From: UBA10449 sp005883585
GTDB taxonomy: Bacteria; Chloroflexota; Dormibacteria; Dormibacterales; Dormibacteraceae
Direction of reading: 5' to 3'
Assembly: GCA_005883585.1 (NCBI GenBank)
Contig: VBFD01000012.1
Coordinates: 1 to 37,286, forward strand
DNA length: 37,286 nucleotides
Shown piece after piece: positions 31,014-37,286 of the stretch. Both the position numbers and the translations under genes were made by a program. How positions within the stretch are numbered: the stretch's first letter is position 1; each line of letters begins with the position of its first letter. The notes under the pieces were generated by a model. That model searched no databases. It saw only the letters and a program-made list of their open reading frames with translations, and was not told where the DNA came from.

Positions 31014-31545
31014 TCTCAGCGGCTCGCTCGACCGCGCGCACGTGCACAGTCACGGCCTTGTTGAACAGCTCCGAATTGGGCACCACGACGAGGTCGCCCG
31101 CGTCGGTTTTCAGCAACGTCACCCTCAGTCTCACATCGGTCACCGTGCCTGAGCCGGCCCCCTCGAGCGTGATGCGATCGCCGACTCTGAGGTGGCGCTC
31201 GAGCAGGACGTAGTAGCCCGACACGTAGTCCTTGAGCAGATCCTGCACACCGAAGCTCGCGACGATGGTGGCCAGCAGGATGCCGGCGAGCGTCAGGTTC
31301 TGGCTCTGAAACGCGAAGCCGATCGCGAAGAAAAGCCCGAGGCCGATCAGGAAGAAGGTGACGACGCGCCCTCCGACCTGGACCATGTCCGCGCGGATGT
31401 TTCGGCGCTTCAGCGCCGCGACGACAACCGTCGAGACGACACGCGAGCCAACGACGAAAACGAGGAAGACGATTACCGCAACGACTATGTATTCGAGGTT
31501 CGTGTCGGTCAGACCGGGAACCACCGCCAGCGGCGGCGGGGTCAC
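30991..31545 (-). CDS. Short MscS-type mechanosensitive channel
   Basis: A 184-residue membrane protein with the MscS core. Two or three helices come first (YIVVAVIVFLVFVVGSRVV, VVTFFLIGLGLFFAIGFAF), then the pore-lining helix and beta domain: LAGILLATIVASFGVQDLLKDYVSGYYVLLERHLRVGDRITL, DVRLRVTLLKTDAGDLVVVPNSELFN. The carboxy-terminal alpha/beta cage of E. coli MscS (286 residues) is missing; the protein ends soon after the beta domain. It should open under membrane tension. GTG at 31545 overlaps the bL25 stop (GTGA), so it is coupled to a ribosomal protein gene. A longer frame to 31833 is the shadow of bL25. Confidence 0.9.
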   Translation of the reverse strand: MTPPPLAVVPGLTDTNLEYIVVAVIVFLVFVVGSRVVSTVVVAALKRRNIRADMVQVGGRVVTFFLIGLGLFFAIGFAFQSQNLTLAGILLATIVASFGVQDLLKDYVSGYYVLLERHLRVGDRITLEGAGSGTVTDVRLRVTLLKTDAGDLVVVPNSELFNKAVTVHVRAVERAAETKPTLPE

Positions 31546-32222
31546 TTCTTTTTCTCGGCTGCTTCCTCTGCGGCGGGAGACTCGCCTTCGGCGGCGGCTT
31601 CGCCCTCGGCAGCGGCCTCGCCCTCGGCAGGAACGACGGCCTCGGCGGCCGGCACCTCCTCCTCGACCTTGAGCTCGCGCTTGTGGACGATCTTGACAAG
31701 CAGCTCCTCGGGGTCGACGAGCACGGTCACGCCCTTGGGCACGCTGACGTCGGACACGCGGAGCTCGGAGTCGATTTCCTCGAGCGGGGTGAGGTCGACC
31801 TCGAAAGCCTCCGGGATGTCGGTCGGAAGGCACTCCACGCGCAGCGCGTGGATCGGCTGGAGGATGTCGGCGTCGCCACGCTTGACCGCGGCGGACTCGC
31901 CCGTCAGGTGGACCGGAACCTCGACGGTGATCTTCTCCTCGAGGTTTACGACGTAAAAGTCGACGTGGATCGGTCCCAGACGGCGGGGGTGGGTCTGAAT
32001 CTCGCGGACCAGCACCTTCTCGGCTCGATCGGTGTCGACGACGAGGTCCACGAGGTGGGTCCGGCCCGACTTGACGAAAACCTTCTGGAACTCGAGCCGG
32101 TCGAGCACGAGCGCCGTCGGCTTGCTGTTGTGGCCGTACACGACGGCGGCCAGCTTTCCCTGGCGGTGTAGCCGCCGGGTTCGCTTGCCGAGGAGGTCGC
32201 GGGTGGATGCGTTCAGCTGCAT
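31542..32222 (-). CDS. rplY: 50S ribosomal protein bL25 (Ctc form)
   Basis: A 226-residue bL25 of the long Ctc/TL5 type. The N-terminal 5S rRNA-binding domain runs from LNASTRDLLGKRTRRLHRQGKLAAVVYG to about residue 95, and the C-terminal beta domain (KITVEVPVHLTGES, ALRVECLPTDIPEAFEVDLTPLEE) follows. The tail is Ala/Glu-rich with EGEAAA repeated and ends in KKK. It binds 5S rRNA at the central protuberance and the long form is stress-linked in some bacteria. ATG at 32222 has GAGG about 8 bases upstream. It is coupled to the MscS gene and divergent from the RDD pair. Confidence 0.95.
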   Translation of the reverse strand: MQLNASTRDLLGKRTRRLHRQGKLAAVVYGHNSKPTALVLDRLEFQKVFVKSGRTHLVDLVVDTDRAEKVLVREIQTHPRRLGPIHVDFYVVNLEEKITVEVPVHLTGESAAVKRGDADILQPIHALRVECLPTDIPEAFEVDLTPLEEIDSELRVSDVSVPKGVTVLVDPEELLVKIVHKRELKVEEEVPAAEAVVPAEGEAAAEGEAAAEGESPAAEEAAEKKK

Positions 32223-32313
32223 GGTGGCGCCTCAGATGGAGAGGCGGTGGCTATGATACCGCGCAGAGCGATACCAACGGACGCCGGCAGCAACCAGTTG
32301 GAGGGAACCAGGT

Positions 32314-32823
32314 ATGCAAAGCCCACCGCCTCCCCCACCGCCCTCCGGCGGCATGATGCCACCCCCGCCACCGCCAGGAGGCGGTTACATGCAGCCCCCG
32401 ATGGGCGGCGGCGGCGCAATGGCCGCCGGCAACCTCGCCTCACCAGGCCTGCGCATCGTCGGGGGCCTCATCGACGTGGTCATCCTGATCGTCATCAACG
32501 CCATCATCGGCGCGATCCTCAAGGACGTTCGCGGCCTGGCCGGCATCATCGATCTCGTTGTCGATGTCGCGTACTTCGGGTACTTCTGGAGCAGTCGCGG
32601 GCAGTCGATCGGGATGATGCCGTTCGGGTTCAAGGTCCGCGACATAGCGACCGGGCAGTTCCCCAGCATGGGCAAGGCCGCCCTCCGGGGACTGATATGG
32701 ACGCTCGAGGTCGGATTCACGATCTGCATCATCGGTGCGGTCGGCTGGCTCTGGCAGCTGTGGGACCCGCAGAAGCAGGCCATCCACGACAAGGTCGCCG
32801 GCACGATCGTCACCGTCTCCTAA
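32314..32823 (+). CDS. RDD family membrane protein with proline-rich N-terminus
   Basis: A 169-residue membrane protein. The first ~42 residues are low-complexity Pro/Gly/Met (for example PPPPPPPSGGMMPPP). The RDD domain follows with about three helices: ASPGLRIVGGLIDVVILIV, the S-x-G-Q-(S/T)-x-G motif in SSRGQSIGMMPFGFKV, and a final HDKVAGT. ATG at 32314 follows GGAGGG by about 9 bases. RDD proteins are of mixed or unknown function; some act in ion homeostasis. It is followed 14 bases later by a paralogue with the same layout, so a heteromeric complex is possible. Confidence 0.9.
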   Translation: MQSPPPPPPPSGGMMPPPPPPGGGYMQPPMGGGGAMAAGNLASPGLRIVGGLIDVVILIVINAIIGAILKDVRGLAGIIDLVVDVAYFGYFWSSRGQSIGMMPFGFKVRDIATGQFPSMGKAALRGLIWTLEVGFTICIIGAVGWLWQLWDPQKQAIHDKVAGTIVTVS

Positions 32824-32837
32824 AGCACTAACCAACC

Positions 32838-33383
32838 GTGGAGAATCCGCCACCGCCGCCGGCGGGCTACATGCCGCCTCCGCCGAACTACGCGCCCGCG
32901 CCGATGCAGACATATGCCGGCCAGACGACTTACGCCGGGTTCTGGATCCGGGTCGTAGCCAGGCTCGTCGACGGGCTCCTGCTCGGCATCCCGTTCAGCA
33001 TCCTTTTTGGCATTTTCGCCGCCGCCGGCGGTTTGTTTGCATCCACCAGCAACTCCAACAGCCAGAGCTCGAACGGCGCCGCCGCGGCGCTGTTCGGGGG
33101 CGCGTTCGTCCTCTTCTATCTCCTTGCTCTGGCGGTCACATTCGGCTACTGGATCTATTTCTGGGGCTCGTCCGGCGAGACCATCGGGATGCGGTTGCTG
33201 CACTTACGCATCATCGACGCGAACACTGGAGCACGGATCGGATACGGCCGCGCGACCATCCGGCTCCTGATGACGTTCATCAACACCTGGGCCTGCTACA
33301 TCGGCTGGATCTGGGTGGCGTTCGATCCACGCAAGCAGGGCTGGCACGACAAAGTCGCCAATTCAGTCGTAGTTCATTACTGA
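32838..33383 (+). CDS. RDD family membrane protein, second tandem copy
   Basis: A 181-residue paralogue of the preceding protein. It has a proline-rich start (MENPPPPPAGYMPPPPNY), then YAGFWIRVVARLVDGLLLG, a Ser/Asn/Gln-rich loop between the first two helices, GSSGETIGMRLLHLRI, and DPRKQGWHDKVANSVVV. The loop and cysteine-containing last helix set it apart from its neighbour. GTG at 32838 follows the first copy by 14 bases, with no strong Shine-Dalgarno. Function unknown. Confidence 0.88.
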   Translation: MENPPPPPAGYMPPPPNYAPAPMQTYAGQTTYAGFWIRVVARLVDGLLLGIPFSILFGIFAAAGGLFASTSNSNSQSSNGAAAALFGGAFVLFYLLALAVTFGYWIYFWGSSGETIGMRLLHLRIIDANTGARIGYGRATIRLLMTFINTWACYIGWIWVAFDPRKQGWHDKVANSVVVHY

Positions 33384-33388
33384 CCCAC

Positions 33389-33415
33389 GGGCGCCGGTTT
33401 TCTTAGCGGGCGCCC
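33389..33415. terminator. Bidirectional terminator-like hairpin
   Basis: GGGCGCC (33389-33395) and GGCGCCC (33409-33415) pair around a 13-base loop that holds TTTTCTT. It sits between the convergent RDD and mutase genes and covers the end of the latter, so it could serve both transcripts. Confidence 0.5.
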
Positions 33416-33822
33416 TCGGGGAACCGTTTGCGCAGCCAATCGACGATCCCCTGGAGTGGAGTTCCGGGTGTAAAGAGCTCGGCGACGCCCTTCTGCTTGA
33501 GAGTCGCGATGTCGTCGTCGGGAATGATGCCGCCGCCGAAGACGACGATGTCGGTCGCCTTGCGCCGCTTCAGCTCCTGAACCACAGCCGGGAAAAGGGT
33601 CATGTGCGCGCCTGAGTGGATGGAAAGGCCGATGACTTGCGCGTCTTCCTGCAGGGCCGCGTCGACCACCATCTCCGGCGTCTGACGCAGCCCGGTGTAG
33701 ATCACCTCGTAGCCCGCGTCACGCAGTGCCCGGGCCACCACTTTGACGCCTCGATCGTGCCCGTCGAGTCCGACCTTGGCGAGAACGATCCGCACCGGCC
33801 TCACTGGCGCTTTCGTCGCCAT
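33403..33822 (-). CDS. Methylmalonyl-CoA mutase-type B12-binding subunit
   Basis: A 139-residue cobalamin-binding subunit. The base-off/His-on motif is present: KVGLDGHDRG (D-x-H-x2-G with the axial histidine), then GLSIHSGAHMTLFP and VFGGGIIPDDD. It binds adenosylcobalamin and pairs with the large catalytic subunit encoded just upstream. The ATG (33822) overlaps the large-subunit stop (TGATG). Upstream in-frame sequence belongs to that gene. Confidence 0.93.
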   Translation of the reverse strand: MATKAPVRPVRIVLAKVGLDGHDRGVKVVARALRDAGYEVIYTGLRQTPEMVVDAALQEDAQVIGLSIHSGAHMTLFPAVVQELKRRKATDIVVFGGGIIPDDDIATLKQKGVAELFTPGTPLQGIVDWLRKRFPEGAR

Positions 33823-35465
33823 CAGATGACGGCCTTTTCCGTATACAGCCCGAACACTTCGACCATCGCGTTCATGATCTCGCCCTCGGTCGCGTACGCG
33901 CGGACGGCTTCGAGGATGTACGGCATAAGGTTGTCGGTGCCGGCCGCGGCCTTTCGCAATCGCGCCAGGGCGGTTGAACAACGCGCCTGGTCGCGCTTCG
34001 CCCGTACCTTGCGGACCCGCGCCACCTGCTCGCTTTCGAGCTTCGGGTCGATGCGGAGGATCTCGATCGGCTCCTCTTCGTCGACGGTGAACTCGTTGAC
34101 GCCGACGATCACTCGTCGCTTCTGCTCGAGCTCCTGCTGGTATCGAAACGCGGCGTCGGCGATCTCCTTCTGGAAGAAGCCCACCTCGATGGCCGGGATG
34201 ACCCCGCCAAGCTCCTCGATGCGCTTGAAATACGCCTCGGCCTGGCGCTCGATCTCGTCTGTGAGCGCCTCGACGAAGTAGCTGCCGCCGAGGGGATCGA
34301 TCGTGTTTGCGACACCGGTCTCGTACGCGAGCAGCTGCTGGGTGCGCAGAGCGAGGCGCGCAGCCTTGTCGGTAGGAAGCGCGAAGACCTCATCCATCGC
34401 GTTGGTGTGAAGCGACTGCGTGCCGCCGAGCACCGCGGCCAGTGCCTCGATGGCCGTGCGGGCGATGTTGAGCTCCGGTTGCTGTGCGGTCAGCGAAACG
34501 CCCGCCGTCTGCGTGTGGAACCTCAGCTTCCACGAGCGCTCGTCCTGCGCGCCATAGCGTTCGCGCATCCATCGCGCCCAGATTCGGCGCGCGGCGCGGA
34601 ATTTCGCGATCTCCTCGAAGAAATCGATGTGTGCATCGAAGAAGAACGAGAGACGGGAGGCGAAATCATCGACGCGCATGCCGCGTTCGATGCACGCATC
34701 GACGTACGCCATGCCGTCAGCCAGGGTGAAGGCGAGCTCCTGGGCGGCGGTCGAACCGGCCTCGCGGATGTGGTAACCGGAGATGGAGATCGTGTTCCAC
34801 TTCGGCACCTCTTTCGCGCAGTACTCGATCGAGTCGACGACCAGACGCATCGACGGGGCCGGCGGAAAGATGAACTCCTTCTGGGCGATGAACTCTTTGA
34901 GGATGTCGTTCTGCAGCGTGCCGCCAAGCTTGGCCGCGGGCACCCCTTGCTTCTCCGCGACAGCGATATACATACAAAGAAGAATCGCCGCCGGCGAGTT
35001 GATCGTCATCGAGGTAGTGATGTCGGCCAGGGGTATGCCCGCGAACAGCGTCTCCATGTCCGCGAGCGAGTCGATCGCCACCCCGCAGTGTCCGATCTCG
35101 CCGCGGCTGGTCGGGGCATCCGAGTCCTGTCCCATCAGCGTGGGCATGTCGAAGGCGACGGACAGCCCTGTCTGGCCGTTCGCAAGCAAGTACTTGTAAC
35201 GGCGGTTGGTCTCCTCGGCGGTCGCGAAGCCGGAGAACTGACGCATGGTCCACATGCGGCCGCGGTAGCCGCTGGGGTGGATTCCCCGCGTGTACGGGAA
35301 CTGGCCGGGAACCTCCTCCTCGCGCTTTGGTAGGTCGCTGGAGGTGTACAGCGGCTGCAGGGGGATTCCGGAGATGGTCGAAGTCTCGAGCCCGTCGTCA
35401 CGGGCGGTTGACGACTCGAAGTCCTCCTTCCACACCTGCTTGGGGTCGCGCGCTCGAACTTTCAA
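33822..35465 (-). CDS. Methylmalonyl-CoA mutase-type large (catalytic) subunit
   Basis: A 547-residue acyl-CoA mutase large subunit with a substrate-binding TIM barrel: FPYTRGIHPSGYRGRMWTMRQFSGF, GLSVAFDMPTLMGQDSDAP, GTLQNDILKEFIAQKEFIFPPAPSMR, ISISGYHIREAGSTA, TQSLHTNAMDE. With the separate B12 subunit and MeaB it should interconvert methylmalonyl-CoA and succinyl-CoA or a related pair such as isobutyryl/butyryl-CoA. The GY in HPSGYRG differs from the MY of well-studied mutases, so the exact acyl substrate is left open. TTG at 35465 follows GAGG by 6 bases and is 15 bases after meaB. Confidence 0.93.
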   Translation of the reverse strand: MKVRARDPKQVWKEDFESSTARDDGLETSTISGIPLQPLYTSSDLPKREEEVPGQFPYTRGIHPSGYRGRMWTMRQFSGFATAEETNRRYKYLLANGQTGLSVAFDMPTLMGQDSDAPTSRGEIGHCGVAIDSLADMETLFAGIPLADITTSMTINSPAAILLCMYIAVAEKQGVPAAKLGGTLQNDILKEFIAQKEFIFPPAPSMRLVVDSIEYCAKEVPKWNTISISGYHIREAGSTAAQELAFTLADGMAYVDACIERGMRVDDFASRLSFFFDAHIDFFEEIAKFRAARRIWARWMRERYGAQDERSWKLRFHTQTAGVSLTAQQPELNIARTAIEALAAVLGGTQSLHTNAMDEVFALPTDKAARLALRTQQLLAYETGVANTIDPLGGSYFVEALTDEIERQAEAYFKRIEELGGVIPAIEVGFFQKEIADAAFRYQQELEQKRRVIVGVNEFTVDEEEPIEILRIDPKLESEQVARVRKVRAKRDQARCSTALARLRKAAAGTDNLMPYILEAVRAYATEGEIMNAMVEVFGLYTEKAVI

Positions 35466-35480
35466 GTGATCCTCGATCCA

Positions 35481-36419
35481 TTATCGCGTTCGGTCGAGGA
35501 TCTCTTCCGCCGTTGCGAAGGGGGTGCCTTCAGCGAGCAGACGGTCGGACAGCGCCCGGTTCTCGGCCAGCGCGTGCCGCACGCGGTCGCGGGCGATTTC
35601 AGCCGCCACCTCCACGGTCTCGTCCTCCAGCCGTTTCCGAGCCAGCTCATCCGCCCGGCCGCTCGATTCGAGGTGGCGGCGGTGGGCCAGAATCGCATCC
35701 CAGAGCTGATCGATACCTTCCTGCTTCGTGGCCGAGGTCGCGATGATCGGCGGTTTCCACTGCTTCGGAGCGCCGGCAAAATTGGACAGGCTCAGCATCG
35801 AGCGCAGCTCGGTGACCGCACGGTGGTGGCCTTCAAGGTCCGCCTTGTTGACGACGAAGATGTCCGCGATCTCCAGGATGCCGGCCTTGATCATCTGCAC
35901 GCCGTCGCCGAGATTCGGCGTCAAAACAACCACCGTGGTGTCGGCGACCGCGGCCACCTCCAGCTCCGACTGGCCGACCCCGACCGTTTCGAGGATCACC
36001 GGGTCGAAGCCGAACGCGCCAAGCAACCGAATGCTCTCGCGAGCGGCCAAGGAAAGACCGCCGAGGTGGCCGCGCGCTCCCATGCTGCGGATGAAGACCT
36101 TGGGGTCGAGCGCGTGGCGCTGCATGCGGATGCGGTCGCCGAGGATCGCGCCACCGGTGAACGGTGAGTTGGGATCTGTGGCGATCACGGCCACCGCGCG
36201 ATCGAGCTTCCTTAACAGGGTGACGAGCGCGTCGACCAGCGTCGACTTTCCCGTTCCGGGAGCTCCAGTGAATCCGACCACGTAAGCGTTGGCCCCGTCC
36301 TTCAGCTGGGCCTCGATGGCCCTGACGGCGGGATCACGCTTTTCGACGAGGCTGATCGCGCGGGCGAGGGCGCGGATGTCCCCCGAGCGGAGTCGCCCGA
36401 CTAGGTCAGGCTCGCTCAG
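35481..36419 (-). CDS. meaB: MeaB/ArgK-type G-protein chaperone of the mutase; CTG start inferred
   Basis: A 312-residue P-loop GTPase that loads and protects B12 in methylmalonyl-CoA mutase. Walker A is GAPGTGKST (52-60), followed by GVGQSELEVA, LGDGVQMIKAG and the base-recognition NKAD. The first GTG in frame (36281) starts right at the strand before the P-loop and would drop a conserved N-terminal helix pair. The frame remains open upstream and reads SEPDLVGRLRSGDIRALARA, then ISLVEKRDPA, typical of MeaB N-termini. No ATG, GTG or TTG occurs there; a CTG at 36417-36419 begins exactly at the expected place, 1 base after the LCP stop. The gene is followed by both mutase subunits. Confidence 0.93.
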   Translation of the reverse strand: MSEPDLVGRLRSGDIRALARAISLVEKRDPAVRAIEAQLKDGANAYVVGFTGAPGTGKSTLVDALVTLLRKLDRAVAVIATDPNSPFTGGAILGDRIRMQRHALDPKVFIRSMGARGHLGGLSLAARESIRLLGAFGFDPVILETVGVGQSELEVAAVADTTVVVLTPNLGDGVQMIKAGILEIADIFVVNKADLEGHHRAVTELRSMLSLSNFAGAPKQWKPPIIATSATKQEGIDQLWDAILAHRRHLESSGRADELARKRLEDETVEVAAEIARDRVRHALAENRALSDRLLAEGTPFATAEEILDRTR

Positions 36420-36420
36420 C

Positions 36421-37286
36421 TCACTGGCCCAGCCAGTGCCGCGCGAAGTCGTGCCCGATCACCACCACCAGACCATAAGTCTGCTGGCCGCGGGCCGGCG
36501 CGGGGTTGGCGGCGGTCGCGGGGACGACCGTGGCACCGAAGAAACCCGCAAGCCACTTGGAGGTGAGGGGAAACTGGCCGTTCGAGTAGTCAAGAATCTG
36601 TGTCTGCGGAATCGCGCCGTGCCCGACCGGGTCAGCGAGCTGCAAGCCGGTGGGGTCGAACATCGTGGTGACACGGCCATCCAGTCCGGGGTAATTGTTT
36701 GCCCCATTGGCGAACTGGATCGGCGCCTTCTCGCCGAGCACCGCGGGGTCGATCAGAAGCGAGGCGATGTAACGGTGGATCATGCCGAAGCTCGGATCGT
36801 CGGCGCAGAGCTGGGACACCGCGGGACCCATGCCGCAGTTGTAGGAGTCGAGCAGGTTCCCGTCCGCTGCACCCGACGGTGCCGTGAGCGCGGCTCGGAT
36901 GATCGAGGCGTCGGGGAGGTTCTTGCCCCAGTCGTAGATCGCACGCATGTCGGACAGCGACATGTCGGTGTTGATGTTCTTCTGGAGCGCGCCCAAGAGC
37001 TGCGGTGCTTTCGAGAATCCGTTGACCGTCGTGGCCTTCTTCTTTATCGCCTGCATGATGTCCTGCTGGCGGCGCGCGCGACCGAAGTCGCTCGACTGAT
37101 CAGGCTGGATCGCATGGCGTGAACGAGCGATCTCGAGGGCTTGCTCGCCATTCAGATGCTGACAGCCGGCCTTGAAATGGAGCGATACGTAGCCGTTGTG
37201 GTAGTCGGGGTATTCGTTGTCGTCGAGGTTCGTAGCCAGGCACACATCAACGCCGCCGAGGGCGTTGACCATGTCCCGGAAGGCGA
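36421..37286 (-). CDS. LytR-CpsA-Psr (LCP) family protein, 5' end outside window
   Basis: The frame is open to the window edge; at least 287 residues are visible. The LCP domain shows FRDMVNALGGVDVCLATNLDD, FKAGCQHLNGEQALEIARSRHA, and the SDFGRARRQQDIMQAIKKKA helix with the conserved arginines that contact the polyprenyl phosphate. LCP enzymes attach teichoic acids, arabinogalactan or capsule polymers to peptidoglycan on the outer membrane face. The domain continues with an extra C-terminal ~150 residues (Thr/Ala/Pro-rich) that is not LCP. The N-terminal membrane anchor is not in the window. It ends 1 base before the CTG of meaB, with no functional link apparent. Confidence 0.9.
   Translation of the reverse strand, partial: AFRDMVNALGGVDVCLATNLDDNEYPDYHNGYVSLHFKAGCQHLNGEQALEIARSRHAIQPDQSSDFGRARRQQDIMQAIKKKATTVNGFSKAPQLLGALQKNINTDMSLSDMRAIYDWGKNLPDASIIRAALTAPSGAADGNLLDSYNCGMGPAVSQLCADDPSFGMIHRYIASLLIDPAVLGEKAPIQFANGANNYPGLDGRVTTMFDPTGLQLADPVGHGAIPQTQILDYSNGQFPLTSKWLAGFFGATVVPATAANPAPARGQQTYGLVVVIGHDFARHWLGQ

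Noticed and set aside
31557..31650. Short tandem repeats in the bL25 3' end
   Set aside because: These encode the Ala/Glu-rich tail repeated as EGEAAA; common in long bL25 and not a separate element.

Overview
The window is GC-rich, gene-dense bacterial DNA with almost no gap longer than 170 bases. Many neighbouring genes are joined by ATGA, GTGA or TGATG stop/start overlaps. Several starts are GTG or TTG with no Shine-Dalgarno sequence, consistent with leaderless transcription. A deazaflavin-type nitroreductase, zinc-ribbon proteins, an NHL propeller fused to an ECF sigma factor and a cysteine-type CcmE all suggest a soil Chloroflexota, Dormibacterota or deep Actinomycetota lineage. That placement is inference from gene content only. 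No tRNA, rRNA, CRISPR array, insertion sequence or phage gene was seen; the content looks chromosomal.

Layout. 1-1.5 kb (-): a degenerate PfkB-like protein coupled to an M19 dipeptidase. 1.5-4.1 kb (+): a MarR regulator coupled to a 14-helix MFS exporter, then a zinc-ribbon protein behind a structured leader. 4.2-6.2 kb (-): a DUF1028 hydrolase, an N-terminally extended IF-1 and a cyclase-family hydrolase. 6.2-6.7 kb (+): an F420-type oxidoreductase. 6.7-14.4 kb (-): an M23 peptidase, then a tightly coupled five-gene lipid-like operon of fatty acyl-CoA reductase fused to a HAD phosphatase, an MDR dehydrogenase, a LarA-like protein, a lipoprotein and a PlsC acyltransferase. 14.5-15.5 kb (+): an MDR oxidoreductase. 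15.6-17.0 kb: a broken DtxR/MntR regulator gene divergent from an intact ZIP metal transporter. 17.0-18.0 kb: an unknown small protein and a NUDIX hydrolase.

18-27 kb (-) is one long run: degenerate GGDEF protein, histidine phosphatase, GH1 glycosidase, TlpA-like thioredoxin, ccmE, ccmF, an unlisted 34-residue membrane peptide, ccmA, ccmB, ccmC, ccmD and a ferredoxin reductase. This is a nearly complete System I cytochrome c maturation locus without ccmH. 27.0-28.3 kb (+): rarA. 28.3-30.3 kb: a small secreted protein divergent from an ECF sigma factor fused through one membrane helix to a six-repeat NHL propeller. 30.4-32.2 kb: an NDK-like protein, a short MscS channel and bL25. 32.3-33.4 kb (+): two tandem RDD proteins. 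33.4-37.3 kb (-): an LCP protein (cut by the window edge), meaB and two methylmalonyl-CoA mutase-type subunits.

The observations most worth following are the sigma-TM-NHL fusion, the FAR-HAD/ADH/LarA/PlsC operon, the internally deleted metal regulator, the CPSRF variant of CcmE with the 34-residue peptide in the ccm operon, a palindromic repeat in convergent intergenic gaps, and three genes with no ATG, GTG or TTG at the position homology demands.
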